DNA of 64,000 nt from Peptococcaceae bacterium BRH_c8a. Lineage in GTDB: Bacteria; Bacillota; Desulfotomaculia; Desulfotomaculales; Desulfallaceae. Below are positions 1-9,090 of the stretch, in pieces. A program made the position numbers and the translations under genes. Below the pieces are notes generated by a model. That model searched no databases and was not told where the DNA came from. It saw only the letters and a list, made by a program, of their open reading frames with translations. Position 1 is the first letter of the stretch. Each line of letters starts with the position of its first letter. The stretch covers positions 62,001 to 126,000 of the forward strand of contig LADP01000018.1 in the NCBI GenBank assembly GCA_000961575.1, written 5' to 3'.

Positions 1-61
1 AGCCTATGTAGATGCCGTGAAAGAATCATCATAATGTACAAGATATTTGTTGAACCAATAG

Positions 62-88
62 ACCCCCATCCTTGGATGGGGGTTGTTT
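62..88 (+). terminator. Rho-independent terminator-like hairpin of an upstream gene outside the window
   Basis: ACCCCCATCC-TT-GGATGGGGGT followed by TGTTTC. Confidence 0.6.
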
Positions 89-163
89 CATAATGAAATG
101 GTTCAGGTAAAATTTTGAACCAATAAAATGATTAACTATTCTAAATAGCCAGTAAAATAGAAA

Positions 164-178
164 GGCATCGTAATTGCA
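164..178 (+). promoter_or_regulatory. Candidate weak sigma-54 promoter upstream of the permease
   Basis: GGCATCGTAATTGCA; GG-N10-GC spacing as in the two stronger sites at 3838 and 8991; departs from consensus TGGCAC. Confidence 0.35.
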
Positions 179-233
179 GAATAAAAAGCACAAACATTGA
201 TGATTATACTGGAGGATTAACGGAGGATTATAT

Positions 234-1628
234 ATGAAAGCAGTTGTTAAAAAGAAACCTACCGGCAACTTTTTTTTTTCAACCACGGCCAGATCAATAC
301 TTTGTGTTGGTCTTACCTTGGTTTACTTGGTAGGTGCGTTTATAAATATACCCTATATTAATAACGTATTAAGCATTGTGAGCTTAACCTGTTTGATGGT
401 TTGTATGCCTATTATTAAAAACAATGCCCGGGTAGTGGCATCGACTTTATTTATAGTGGGTGCTGCGATACTAGTTTATGATGGTGCGGGTTTTGAAACG
501 TGGAGAACCGGATTAATCTATAACGTAAATTTAATCGCTTTACTGCTCCTGGTACCCGTTTTCGGTATGCCCCTAAAATACGGGGGCTATTACGGTGTTT
601 TGGATGCGCTGGTGGGCAGGTACATGAATAACCGGAACCGGATTTACTGGGTTCCAGCCCTGCTTACCCATTTTTTCGGGGCGTTAATGAATATGGGTGC
701 CATGCCTGTAGTTTATCAGTTAATTGTGCGTGGTAAACTGCCACGAGCATTTAATTCGGTCCCGGCTTCAATTTTAAGGGGTTTCTCCTCCTCAATATAC
801 TGGTCTCCCAATATGATTTCAGTTGGGGTGGTAACCTATTATCTGGGCATATCCTGGGCCGAATTCGCCCGCTATGGCATTTTTCTTACCGTAATAAGTT
901 TAGTGGTTGGCTGGCTGGTACATATCTTTGCCAATAAAAAAAGCAGTGTTCAATTAAGTCTTTCTTCGCGCAATGACCAGATAGATATTAAAAAACTAGC
1001 GGAATTAATTATATTTTGCACAGCCTTTATCGGTACTATTATCTACATCGCCACCCGGACCTCTATACCAGTGCTAGATGCCGTTCCTCTAGTAGCATTG
1101 GTTTATCCTGTCATATGGTTGGGCGTGCTGGGTAGGGGGAAGGCAATTCCCCCCGCTTATACTGAATATGTGCAAAACGTATTGCCTCGGTTCACATCGG
1201 AAATAGTAATTTTTATGGGAGCGGGATTTGCAGCTACGGCGCTTTTAAGTTCCAATGCCGGAAATAAAGTTTCTGTTCTAATCAGCAGCATTGGTTTTCC
1301 CAACGAGTACTTTTTGTGCTTAGGTATTTTGGCTTCGATAGTGTTATTGGGTGTGCTTGGAGTAACGCCGATGGTAACGGTCATGGCCTACGGTGCCGCG
1401 CTGCAACCGGCTCTGCTGGGTTTGACTCCGATACAGCTTGCCCTGGTACTGGTTGGCGGGTGGGCGACCAGTGTTATTATTTCTCCTTTTACAGGAGTTA
1501 CCTTAATCATGTCCGGGTTGGCGCAGAAATCACCTTTTGAAATAGTCCGTGCCAACTGGCCTTTCACTGTCCTGATGGTCTTGTTAATTGCTGCATTGCC
1601 TTCACTTATTAACTATTTTTCATTATAG
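234..1628 (+). CDS. Polytopic membrane protein, ion-transporter-superfamily-like permease
   Basis: 464 aa ORF with about 12 hydrophobic segments; RBS-like GGAGG upstream; C-terminal GVTPMVTVMAYG...SPFTGVTLIMSG resembles IT-superfamily permeases. Confidence 0.6.
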   Translation: MKAVVKKKPTGNFFFSTTARSILCVGLTLVYLVGAFINIPYINNVLSIVSLTCLMVCMPIIKNNARVVASTLFIVGAAILVYDGAGFETWRTGLIYNVNLIALLLLVPVFGMPLKYGGYYGVLDALVGRYMNNRNRIYWVPALLTHFFGALMNMGAMPVVYQLIVRGKLPRAFNSVPASILRGFSSSIYWSPNMISVGVVTYYLGISWAEFARYGIFLTVISLVVGWLVHIFANKKSSVQLSLSSRNDQIDIKKLAELIIFCTAFIGTIIYIATRTSIPVLDAVPLVALVYPVIWLGVLGRGKAIPPAYTEYVQNVLPRFTSEIVIFMGAGFAATALLSSNAGNKVSVLISSIGFPNEYFLCLGILASIVLLGVLGVTPMVTVMAYGAALQPALLGLTPIQLALVLVGGWATSVIISPFTGVTLIMSGLAQKSPFEIVRANWPFTVLMVLLIAALPSLINYFSL

Positions 1629-1777
1629 TAAAAAAATGTCGAAAGATATCTATTATTGTCTAAATGTCTGCAGTATTGTAAACTACTTAAAGATGCATTT
1701 CGAAAATATATAATAATTTATAAATATAATATTTGGAAATATGACATAAATTTTAGCCAGGCGGGGGGATTAATATT

Positions 1778-3715
1778 ATGGAGGAAACCATGAAGGATAT
1801 AAAAATAGGTGTAGTTTCCACTTATCCGGAAATGTCCAAGTTGATTAACAAAATGGCTAGTGAAATGGAAATTAATTTGGAGGTAAGGGAAGGGATATTG
1901 GAGGAAGGCGTGTCTATTGCTTACCAATTTGAACACGAAGGTGTGGACGTAATCATCAGTCGGGGCGTGACGGGCCGGAAAATAAAAAAGGCTATTTCAC
2001 TGCCTGTTGTTTTAATAGAAATAACTTCATTCGATATATTACAAGCACTTTACATAGCCAAAGGCATGGGGCGCAAGATTGCTTTTTTGGGCCACATGAC
2101 CCATGATTTCAGTTCCGAATTTAAAACCATAACCAACATATTAGACATCCCAGTGGATTGCTATCCATATACCAATCTTTTTGAAATGGATGAACAAATG
2201 GGTAAAATTTTAAGATCAGATATTGATGTTGTGGTTAGTACGGGCTTATGCGTTTATGAGATGGCTAAGAGATCTGGTGTAAATGCCGTCCTGGTACAAT
2301 CCGGTAATGACGCCATTCACGGTTCTATTAACCAGGCCTTGGAATTGGTGCAGGGAATTCGCCGCAATCACGAACGTTCTAAGCGATATCAGGCTGTGTT
2401 GGCATCCACCAATGACGGCATACTGATTATGGATGAGCATAAGCGTATTGTTTTTATGAATAAAGCTGCCGAAAGTCTTTTGGAAATGGATGCCCGTACC
2501 ATAGTAGGGCGGCATATGGAAAATATAAGTGAATCCGTTATTTTAGGCTTTTTGTGTAATGGAGGCGCTAACAGCACAGAGGTTTTTAAAGAAATAGGAC
2601 GCAAACAGTTCTGGATAAACAGTATGCCTATCATTTTGGAGAATAAGCAAAAAGGTACTGTTACTATGTTTCAGGGTGCGGATCGAATTCAGGTATTGGA
2701 ACAAAACTTAAGGCGCCAACTGTTTAAAAAGGGACTTTTTGCCAAGCATACTTTTGAAGATCTTATTGGTAGCAGCGACCAACTTTTGGACACCATAGCC
2801 AGGGCTAAAAAGTATGCCGCTGCAAACGCCACTGTTCTGATATGCGGGGAGACTGGTACCGGAAAGGAATTGTTTGCCCAAAGTATTCATAATGACAGCG
2901 CCAGGCGGGATGGACCTTTTGTGGCCATAAACTGTGCTGCTCTGCCTGAGAATCTGTTGGAAAGCGAATTGTTTGGTTACGAGGAAGGAGCTTTTACAGG
3001 GGCAAAAAAAGGCGGCAAAACCGGTTTATTTGAGATGGCGCACGGGGGTACAATTTTACTTGATGAAATTGGTGAAATGCCCTTGCCTGTGCAGGCCCGC
3101 CTGCTGCGTATTTTGCAAGAACGGGAAATTATGCGATTGGGTAGTGACAGAGTGATTCCGGTGGATGTTAGAATAATTTCCGCCACCAACTATGAACTAA
3201 GCTTAGCCGTTAAAGAGGGTAACTTTCGCAGCGACCTGTTCCATCGTTTAGAGGTGCTAAACCTGGATATACCTCCTCTACGTAAGCGTAAAGAAGATGT
3301 AGAACAACTTGCGGAATTCCTAATTAAAAAGTTCAGTTTCGAGGAGAAAAAACATGTATCGTCTTTAACTGAATCGGCTATGGAAAAATTAAAAAAATAC
3401 GATTGGCCGGGCAATGTCAGGGAACTGCAGAATGTAATGCAAAAGTATGTCCTTTTAATTGAGGAAAATCAAAAGGCTGAAGAATTAATTGCTAGACTGA
3501 TCAATGAGAAAATTAAGAAGTCTTATGCAGTACCATCTGGAGATGAAAACAGCATCACGATTAAAATAGGTAAAATGGATGATATGGAGCTTGAGATTAT
3601 AGAATACTTGCTTTCCACCGGCGCCAGTATTAAAGAAATTTCTCAGATTACTGGTACCAGTCGCACCACCTTATGGAGAAAGCTAAAGGACCTGGATGAA
3701 GCCATGTTTCGATAA
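1778..3715 (+). CDS. Sigma-54-dependent transcriptional activator with PrpR-N sensory domain, PAS domain, AAA+ domain and Fis-type HTH
   Basis: N-terminal IKIGVVSTYPEM...VDVIISRGVTGRKIK is PrpR_N-like; Walker A GETGTGKE; GAFTGA motif; C-terminal HTH SIKEISQITGTSRTTLWRKLK. Confidence 0.92.
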   Translation: MEETMKDIKIGVVSTYPEMSKLINKMASEMEINLEVREGILEEGVSIAYQFEHEGVDVIISRGVTGRKIKKAISLPVVLIEITSFDILQALYIAKGMGRKIAFLGHMTHDFSSEFKTITNILDIPVDCYPYTNLFEMDEQMGKILRSDIDVVVSTGLCVYEMAKRSGVNAVLVQSGNDAIHGSINQALELVQGIRRNHERSKRYQAVLASTNDGILIMDEHKRIVFMNKAAESLLEMDARTIVGRHMENISESVILGFLCNGGANSTEVFKEIGRKQFWINSMPIILENKQKGTVTMFQGADRIQVLEQNLRRQLFKKGLFAKHTFEDLIGSSDQLLDTIARAKKYAAANATVLICGETGTGKELFAQSIHNDSARRDGPFVAINCAALPENLLESELFGYEEGAFTGAKKGGKTGLFEMAHGGTILLDEIGEMPLPVQARLLRILQEREIMRLGSDRVIPVDVRIISATNYELSLAVKEGNFRSDLFHRLEVLNLDIPPLRKRKEDVEQLAEFLIKKFSFEEKKHVSSLTESAMEKLKKYDWPGNVRELQNVMQKYVLLIEENQKAEELIARLINEKIKKSYAVPSGDENSITIKIGKMDDMELEIIEYLLSTGASIKEISQITGTSRTTLWRKLKDLDEAMFR

Positions 3716-3726
3716 GTAACTTCTTG

Positions 3727-3767
3727 GGTTGCATTTTGAACTTTTTAATGGTTGCATTTTGAACTTT
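3727..3767 (+). promoter_or_regulatory. Two direct repeats, candidate enhancer-binding (UAS) sites
   Basis: GGTTGCATTTTGAACTTT at 3727-3744 and 3750-3767, 23 bp apart, about 70-110 bp upstream of the -24/-12 element. Confidence 0.6.
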
Positions 3768-3837
3768 GGCCATGTTGGAACTTAGTTTTAATTGAATTTT
3801 TCTGAGGATTCATAACAATATATATATTTGCAATCAA

Positions 3838-3852
3838 TGGCACAATATTTGC
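3838..3852 (+). promoter_or_regulatory. Sigma-54 (-24/-12) promoter of the TRAP operon
   Basis: TGGCAC-AATAT-TTGC matches consensus TGGCACG-N4-TTGC with correct GG-N10-GC spacing. Confidence 0.8.
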
Positions 3853-3961
3853 TCTTGTTATTGGGCAAGTTAGTTAATTTGGGACGGGAGGTGTGCGTGG
3901 AAGGGGTTCTTGGGGCGGTTAAGTAATCTAATGTAAGTTGACCAAAGAGGAGGAGCAGAAA

Positions 3962-5062
3962 GTGCATAAAAAATCAATATTAGTTCTTATTGCATTACTG
4001 ATAGTTACCCTGCTAACTGCAGGATGTGGTTCTAAGAATGAAGGCGGCGAAGGTGATAAAGCGGCTGATAGTAAGACTTATACTCTTAGTATGAATTGTC
4101 CTTATCCTCCGCCCGTACATGAATGGGAATCAAAGCACATAGCCCATGAAAAATTTGCCGAGCGCGTTAAAGAAGAAACAAACGGTAGAGTAAATATTAA
4201 AGTTTATTATAATGGCCAGTTGTCTTCTACCAATGAAGCATTAGATTCTTTAAAGCGGGGCGTTACTGATATGGAAAGCTCAACTTCCTATTGGGGTGGC
4301 GTTGTTCCCGAATCCGATGTTATCTGGCTGCCATTCTGGAGTAAAGGTCACGAGCATGCCATGCACGTTATGCGTGAGACCAAGGTCGGTGAAATGTTTG
4401 AAGAAGCTTATCAGAAACAGGGATTAAAAGTGTTGTTTTATTGGCCGGTCAGCATTGAAGGGTTAATATCTACTGAACCAATTAAAACATTTGATGACAT
4501 TAAAGGTACCAAACTTCGCATGGGCTCCAGCATGTGGCCCACCTGGTTTAAATCAATGGGAGTAACACCTATAAATGTTGCGCCCTCTGAGCAATATGAA
4601 GCTATGATGAGAGGCACAATGGATGGAACTATTTATGTTTTATATAGCATTGATACTTACAAGTTTTATGAAGTAGCTAAGAACATAACGCTACCCGGCT
4701 TTATTGACCCATTCCTCTGCTATGTTTTAGTAAGCGAAGAATCATGGAATGAATTGCCGGAAGATCTGCAGCAAACTATTGAAGGAATCGCCAAGGAAAT
4801 AGAAGCGGAAGCCGTTATAGGTTCCCAGAAACTCACCGATTCGATATTGGAGATTTCCGATGAAAACGGTGTAACAGTAAACAAATTAAACAAAGAGGAA
4901 TTTGAGAAATTTAGAGCATCAGCCATGCCTCTGTGGGATGAATTCGCTGCTAGAAACGAAAATACCGCGGAAATGGTTGAAATATTAAAAGAAGATCTTA
5001 AGCAATGGGAAGCAAACAATCCCGAATCAAAAGAATGGGAAGAAAGATGGTTGGCCGAGTAG
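3962..5062 (+). CDS. dctP: TRAP transporter substrate-binding lipoprotein (DctP family)
   Basis: Signal peptide with lipobox LTAGC; DctP-type fold features (GRVNIKVYYNGQL..., KLRMGSS). GTG at 3962 with GAGGAGGAG upstream is preferred over the TTG at 3938. Confidence 0.88.
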   Translation: MHKKSILVLIALLIVTLLTAGCGSKNEGGEGDKAADSKTYTLSMNCPYPPPVHEWESKHIAHEKFAERVKEETNGRVNIKVYYNGQLSSTNEALDSLKRGVTDMESSTSYWGGVVPESDVIWLPFWSKGHEHAMHVMRETKVGEMFEEAYQKQGLKVLFYWPVSIEGLISTEPIKTFDDIKGTKLRMGSSMWPTWFKSMGVTPINVAPSEQYEAMMRGTMDGTIYVLYSIDTYKFYEVAKNITLPGFIDPFLCYVLVSEESWNELPEDLQQTIEGIAKEIEAEAVIGSQKLTDSILEISDENGVTVNKLNKEEFEKFRASAMPLWDEFAARNENTAEMVEILKEDLKQWEANNPESKEWEERWLAE

Positions 5063-5073
5063 CAATTGTAAGT

Positions 5074-5115
5074 CTTTATGAAATGACAGGGTTTAGGCCC
5101 TGTCATTTCATAAAG
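5074..5115 (+). other. Perfect 18-bp stem-loop between dctP and dctQ
   Basis: CTTTATGAAATGACAGGG-TTTAGG-CCCTGTCATTTCATAAAG, no poly-T after it. Confidence 0.85.
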
Positions 5116-5131
5116 AAACGGGGGGAAATAA

Positions 5132-5650
5132 ATGAATTCTTTAGAAAAATTAATAGCAAATATAAATGAATATATGATGTGGATATGCGGCTCAATAATT
5201 ATGTTTATGGGTTTGTTAATTACCGTCGATATAATACTGCGTTCCACGATAAACTATTCTATTCAATGGGCTTTTTCTCTTAATGGCTATTTAAGCGCTA
5301 CAGTTGCCTTACTGGCGGGTGGCTATGCTTTACTGCACAAACACCACGTTAAAGTGGATATTTTCTACATGCGGTTTCCCTCTAGAGTAAAAGGTATTGT
5401 TGACATTGGTACATCCTCATTATTATTTCTTCTTTGTGGAGTTTTTGTCTGGACTGGTGGCAATTTATGTTTTGAATCCTTTGTTTCAGGGTACACCACG
5501 GGAGGTGTCCTTGACATGCCGTTATATATTCCCCAAATGCTAGTACCATTGGGAGGGGCATTGCTGGGATTACAGGCATTCGTTGATTTAACCTATAATA
5601 TAAAACTGGCCCTAGGCATAAAAACACTTGTCGAGGAGGGCTCATCATAA
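5132..5650 (+). CDS. dctQ: TRAP transporter small permease (DctQ)
   Basis: 172 aa, 4 TM segments, located between DctP and DctM. Confidence 0.88.
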   Translation: MNSLEKLIANINEYMMWICGSIIMFMGLLITVDIILRSTINYSIQWAFSLNGYLSATVALLAGGYALLHKHHVKVDIFYMRFPSRVKGIVDIGTSSLLFLLCGVFVWTGGNLCFESFVSGYTTGGVLDMPLYIPQMLVPLGGALLGLQAFVDLTYNIKLALGIKTLVEEGSS

Positions 5651-6960
5651 TGGAACCTTCATTATTGGCACTAATTCTGATCGGCGCATTATTAATAATT
5701 ATGGCTTTAGGCTTACCAGTTGCGTTTACCCTGGGTGGTCTTTCACTAGCCATTGGTTTTTTTGTCTGGGGAGGTACTGGTGGTTTTTATGCGGTGGCCC
5801 TGGGGGCACTGGGTAAGGCTACTAGCTTTACCCTGACTGCTATTCCTCTTTTTCTGATGATGGCGGCTGTTTTGCGCTTTAGCGGGATGGCCGATGATAT
5901 GTATGAAATGATTAATCGTTGGATGGGCAAAATTAAAGGCGGACTGGCTCTGGGCACAGTTATTATTTCCGCTATCTTTGCCGCCATGGTAGGCATCAGC
6001 ACGGTGGCCACTGCTACCCTGGGTTTGACGGCTATGCCGGCCATGCTTAAAAGGGGTTATAATAAAAAGCTGGTTGCCGGCGCCATCTGTGCTGGCGGTG
6101 CCTTGGGCATCATCATACCGCCCAGCGTAATCATGATTATCTATGCCGCCGAAGCCGAAGTATCGGCGGGCCAGATGTTTTTTGGCGGTGTTGTTCCCGG
6201 CCTTATTATGTGTTCATTATTTTTAATTTATATCGCCATACTGTGCATAAAAAACCCCGCCTATGGGCCACCTGTGGAAGAAAACTTTACTTTACCGCAA
6301 AAAATGGAGTCGCTTAAAGCAGTGACGTTGCCTATGTTTATTATTTTATTGGTTTTGGGTGTAATTTACACCGGCATTGCCACACCAACTGAAGCTGCTG
6401 CAATTGGTCTTGTGGGTTCTTTAATGTGCGCTGCAATAAAACGCAAGTTGGACCAGGGAAATATAAAGAATATGATGGCCATGGGTGTTGGGGTTAACGC
6501 TATGGTATTTTGGATTATTCTTGGTGCGGTTGCTTATTCTCGACTTGTTACCATGACCGGTGTTGGTGAATGGTTCAGCGAGCTGGTCACGGGGATGGAT
6601 GTAAATAGATGGGTAATATTATTGGGTATGCAGGCTATATTTTTTATAATGGGTATGTTTTTGGACCCTGCCGGCATTATATTAATAACCGGGCCCTTCT
6701 TCCTGCCTGTGGTTAGTGCACTTGGCTTTGACCCGCTTTGGTATGGCGTATTGTTTGTCATCAACATGTGCATGGCTTACATTACCCCTCCATTTGGATT
6801 CAACTTGTTTGTTATAAGAGCGGTTGCTCCCACTGGTATATCAATAGGCGAAGTTTATACAGCCATTTGGCCGTTTGTTTTTATTATGGCCTTGACCCTG
6901 TTAATAGTTGCTTTAGTTCCGCAAACTGTTACCTGGTTACCAAGTTTACTTATTAAATAG
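5650..6960 (+). CDS. dctM: TRAP transporter large permease (DctM)
   Basis: 436 aa polytopic; GIIIPPSVIMIIYA and TPTEAAAIG motifs; ATG overlaps the dctQ stop. Confidence 0.92.
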   Translation: MEPSLLALILIGALLIIMALGLPVAFTLGGLSLAIGFFVWGGTGGFYAVALGALGKATSFTLTAIPLFLMMAAVLRFSGMADDMYEMINRWMGKIKGGLALGTVIISAIFAAMVGISTVATATLGLTAMPAMLKRGYNKKLVAGAICAGGALGIIIPPSVIMIIYAAEAEVSAGQMFFGGVVPGLIMCSLFLIYIAILCIKNPAYGPPVEENFTLPQKMESLKAVTLPMFIILLVLGVIYTGIATPTEAAAIGLVGSLMCAAIKRKLDQGNIKNMMAMGVGVNAMVFWIILGAVAYSRLVTMTGVGEWFSELVTGMDVNRWVILLGMQAIFFIMGMFLDPAGIILITGPFFLPVVSALGFDPLWYGVLFVINMCMAYITPPFGFNLFVIRAVAPTGISIGEVYTAIWPFVFIMALTLLIVALVPQTVTWLPSLLIK

Positions 6961-6984
6961 CCATGATTCTTTGGAGGGATAAAC

Positions 6985-7905
6985 TTGTCAGTCAATAAAG
7001 TAACAACTCTAGCAGAAGCTGTACAGGGGCTTGTTAATGACCATGATACAGTTGCCCTGGGGGGTATACTATCCCGCGAACCGGTGGCTTGTAGTTATGA
7101 ACTGATCAGGCAAAATAAAAAAGAGCTGACCCTTATTGTCGATAGTCATGACGAATCAGTAGAGCTGCTTATAGGCGCCGGCCTGGTAAAAAAGGTAGAG
7201 TCAGCTTATGTATGGGTAGGCGTAATAGGAAGCGGGCTTAACTTTAGAAGGGCGGTTGAAAAGGGACTTCCCAAACATATAGAAGTAGAAGACTATACCA
7301 ACCTTGCTATTGGCATGCGCTTTTTAGCCGGAGCGTTGGGCGTTCCCTTTCTCCCGGTTATGTCAATGTCCGGATCTGACATTCCTAAGTATAATGACAA
7401 AATTATAAGCATGGCAGATCCTTACAAAGGACAACCAGTCAACCTGGTGCCGGCTGCTGAACCCGACGTTGCCTTTATCCATGTTCAACGGGCGGATAAA
7501 ATGGGCAATGCCCAAATTTGGGGGATGCTTGCTAACGATGTAAATATTGCCCGGGCGGCTAAAAAATTGATCATTACCTGCGAAGAAATTATTCCTACGT
7601 CTGAAATCAGAAAGATACCCAATATGACCCAAATACCGCATTATTGCGTAGATGCAGTGGTAGAACTTCCTTTTGGAGCACATCCATTAGGCGTAGCCGG
7701 GTATTATTGGCTGGATACGCCATTCAGGCGAGATTGGCTTAAAGCATCGAAGACACAAGAAGGCTTTGACGCCTGGGTAGAGGAATGGGTTTTAAGCTGG
7801 GATAAATTTGAGGAATACCTGCAGAAATTAGGCTCAGACAGGCTGGCCAAGCTGCGGAAATTGGAAAGAGATAATTATCAAATCCCAAGAATAGAGAATT
7901 ACTAG
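6985..7905 (+). CDS. CoA-transferase subunit A (glutaconate CoA-transferase-like, GctA family)
   Basis: 306 aa; paired with subunit B; CoA-transferase family I features. Confidence 0.85.
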   Translation: MSVNKVTTLAEAVQGLVNDHDTVALGGILSREPVACSYELIRQNKKELTLIVDSHDESVELLIGAGLVKKVESAYVWVGVIGSGLNFRRAVEKGLPKHIEVEDYTNLAIGMRFLAGALGVPFLPVMSMSGSDIPKYNDKIISMADPYKGQPVNLVPAAEPDVAFIHVQRADKMGNAQIWGMLANDVNIARAAKKLIITCEEIIPTSEIRKIPNMTQIPHYCVDAVVELPFGAHPLGVAGYYWLDTPFRRDWLKASKTQEGFDAWVEEWVLSWDKFEEYLQKLGSDRLAKLRKLERDNYQIPRIENY

Positions 7906-7916
7906 GGGGTATTGCA

Positions 7917-8768
7917 ATGAATTATACAACACAAGAATTTATGGTTTCAGCTTGCTCCCGCCTAATTAAGGACAATGAATGTGTTTTTATAGGTGTAGGG
8001 ATTCCTTTATTGGCCGGAGTAGTAGCCAGCAAGATTCATGCGCCAAATTCCGTATTAATTTACGAGGCTGGTGGAATTGGGGCTATAAGCCGCAGGTTGC
8101 CATGGAGTATTTCAGATAACGCTACCACTGATAATGCCCTTGTGGCAACTGAACTATGGAGGGTTCTAGGTGATGTTCAGCGTGGCTACATTGATGTGGC
8201 TGTCATTGGTGGTGCTCAGATAGATAAATTTGGCAACCTTAACACCACAGCAATAATAGGTGCAGGAAAGACCTATCAAAGGCCAACTACACGTTTACCC
8301 GGCTCAGGCGGTGCTAACGATCTGGCTTCTTCAGCTAAGAGGGTGCTTATTGTAATGAGGCTGGAAAAAAGAAAGTTTGTCGAAAAGCTTGATTACATAA
8401 CCAGCCCGGGTTATATAGCGGGCCCTGGAGATAGAGAAAAAGCTGGTTTAAGGGGTGGGGGACCGGAAACGGTAATTACTAATAAATGCATTTTTAGATT
8501 TGACCCTTTAACCAAGGAAATGTATCTAGATGAATTGTTCCCCGGAGTGACTGTGGATGAGGTTAAAGCAGCTGTGGAGTGGGATTTAAAAGTAGGTTCC
8601 AATTTAAAACAAGTTGAGCCCCCTACCGAAGGTGAAGTTGAAATCATGCATCGAATCGATCCGCTTGGGGTGGTTTTAGGAAGCAAAAGCAAACAAGAAA
8701 ACCAATCTTTTGAGGAGTATTATAAAATTATGAAAGAGTGCTATGAATCCATGGCGCTATTAATTTAA
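7917..8768 (+). CDS. CoA-transferase subunit B (GctB family)
   Basis: 283 aa; IYEAGGIGA with the expected catalytic Glu; RLPGSGGANDLAS motif. Confidence 0.86.
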   Translation: MNYTTQEFMVSACSRLIKDNECVFIGVGIPLLAGVVASKIHAPNSVLIYEAGGIGAISRRLPWSISDNATTDNALVATELWRVLGDVQRGYIDVAVIGGAQIDKFGNLNTTAIIGAGKTYQRPTTRLPGSGGANDLASSAKRVLIVMRLEKRKFVEKLDYITSPGYIAGPGDREKAGLRGGGPETVITNKCIFRFDPLTKEMYLDELFPGVTVDEVKAAVEWDLKVGSNLKQVEPPTEGEVEIMHRIDPLGVVLGSKSKQENQSFEEYYKIMKECYESMALLI

Positions 8769-8802
8769 TCATTTTATGGTCCTTTAGCATATTTGAATTG
8801 TA

Positions 8803-8831
8803 AGACCACCGCCATAGGCGGGTCTTTTTTT
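8803..8831 (+). terminator. Rho-independent terminator after the TRAP/CoA-transferase operon
   Basis: AGACCaCCGCC-ATA-GGCGGGTCT followed by TTTTTT. Confidence 0.85.
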
Positions 8832-8866
8832 GCCTTTTTGAGTGTGGTTTTAATAAGCAACTGCCG

Positions 8867-8882
8867 GGTTACATATTGAAAC
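8867..8882 (+). promoter_or_regulatory. Candidate degenerate copy of the UAS motif
   Basis: GGTTACATATTGAAAC compared with GGTTGCATTTTGAACT; about 110 bp upstream of the second -24/-12 element. Confidence 0.4.
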
Positions 8883-8990
8883 CCGGGGCGAAACCAGCTA
8901 GCAAATGTCATTAAGCACTAACTTCAACAAATGTATTGTCTCTTGGCGTTTTTCATACTTTTCAGCATTTTAATTTAATTATTAGAATAA

Positions 8991-9005
8991 TGGCACACGT
9001 TTTGC
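8991..9005 (+). promoter_or_regulatory. Sigma-54 (-24/-12) promoter of the beta-oxidation operon
   Basis: TGGCAC-ACGTT-TTGC. Confidence 0.8.
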
Positions 9006-9090
9006 TTTATTAAGAATAGTAAAAAATGCGCAACTATTGATTCAATAATCGGTGGGAGCGCAAACAGTTTTAAAATGGGAGGGTTAATTA

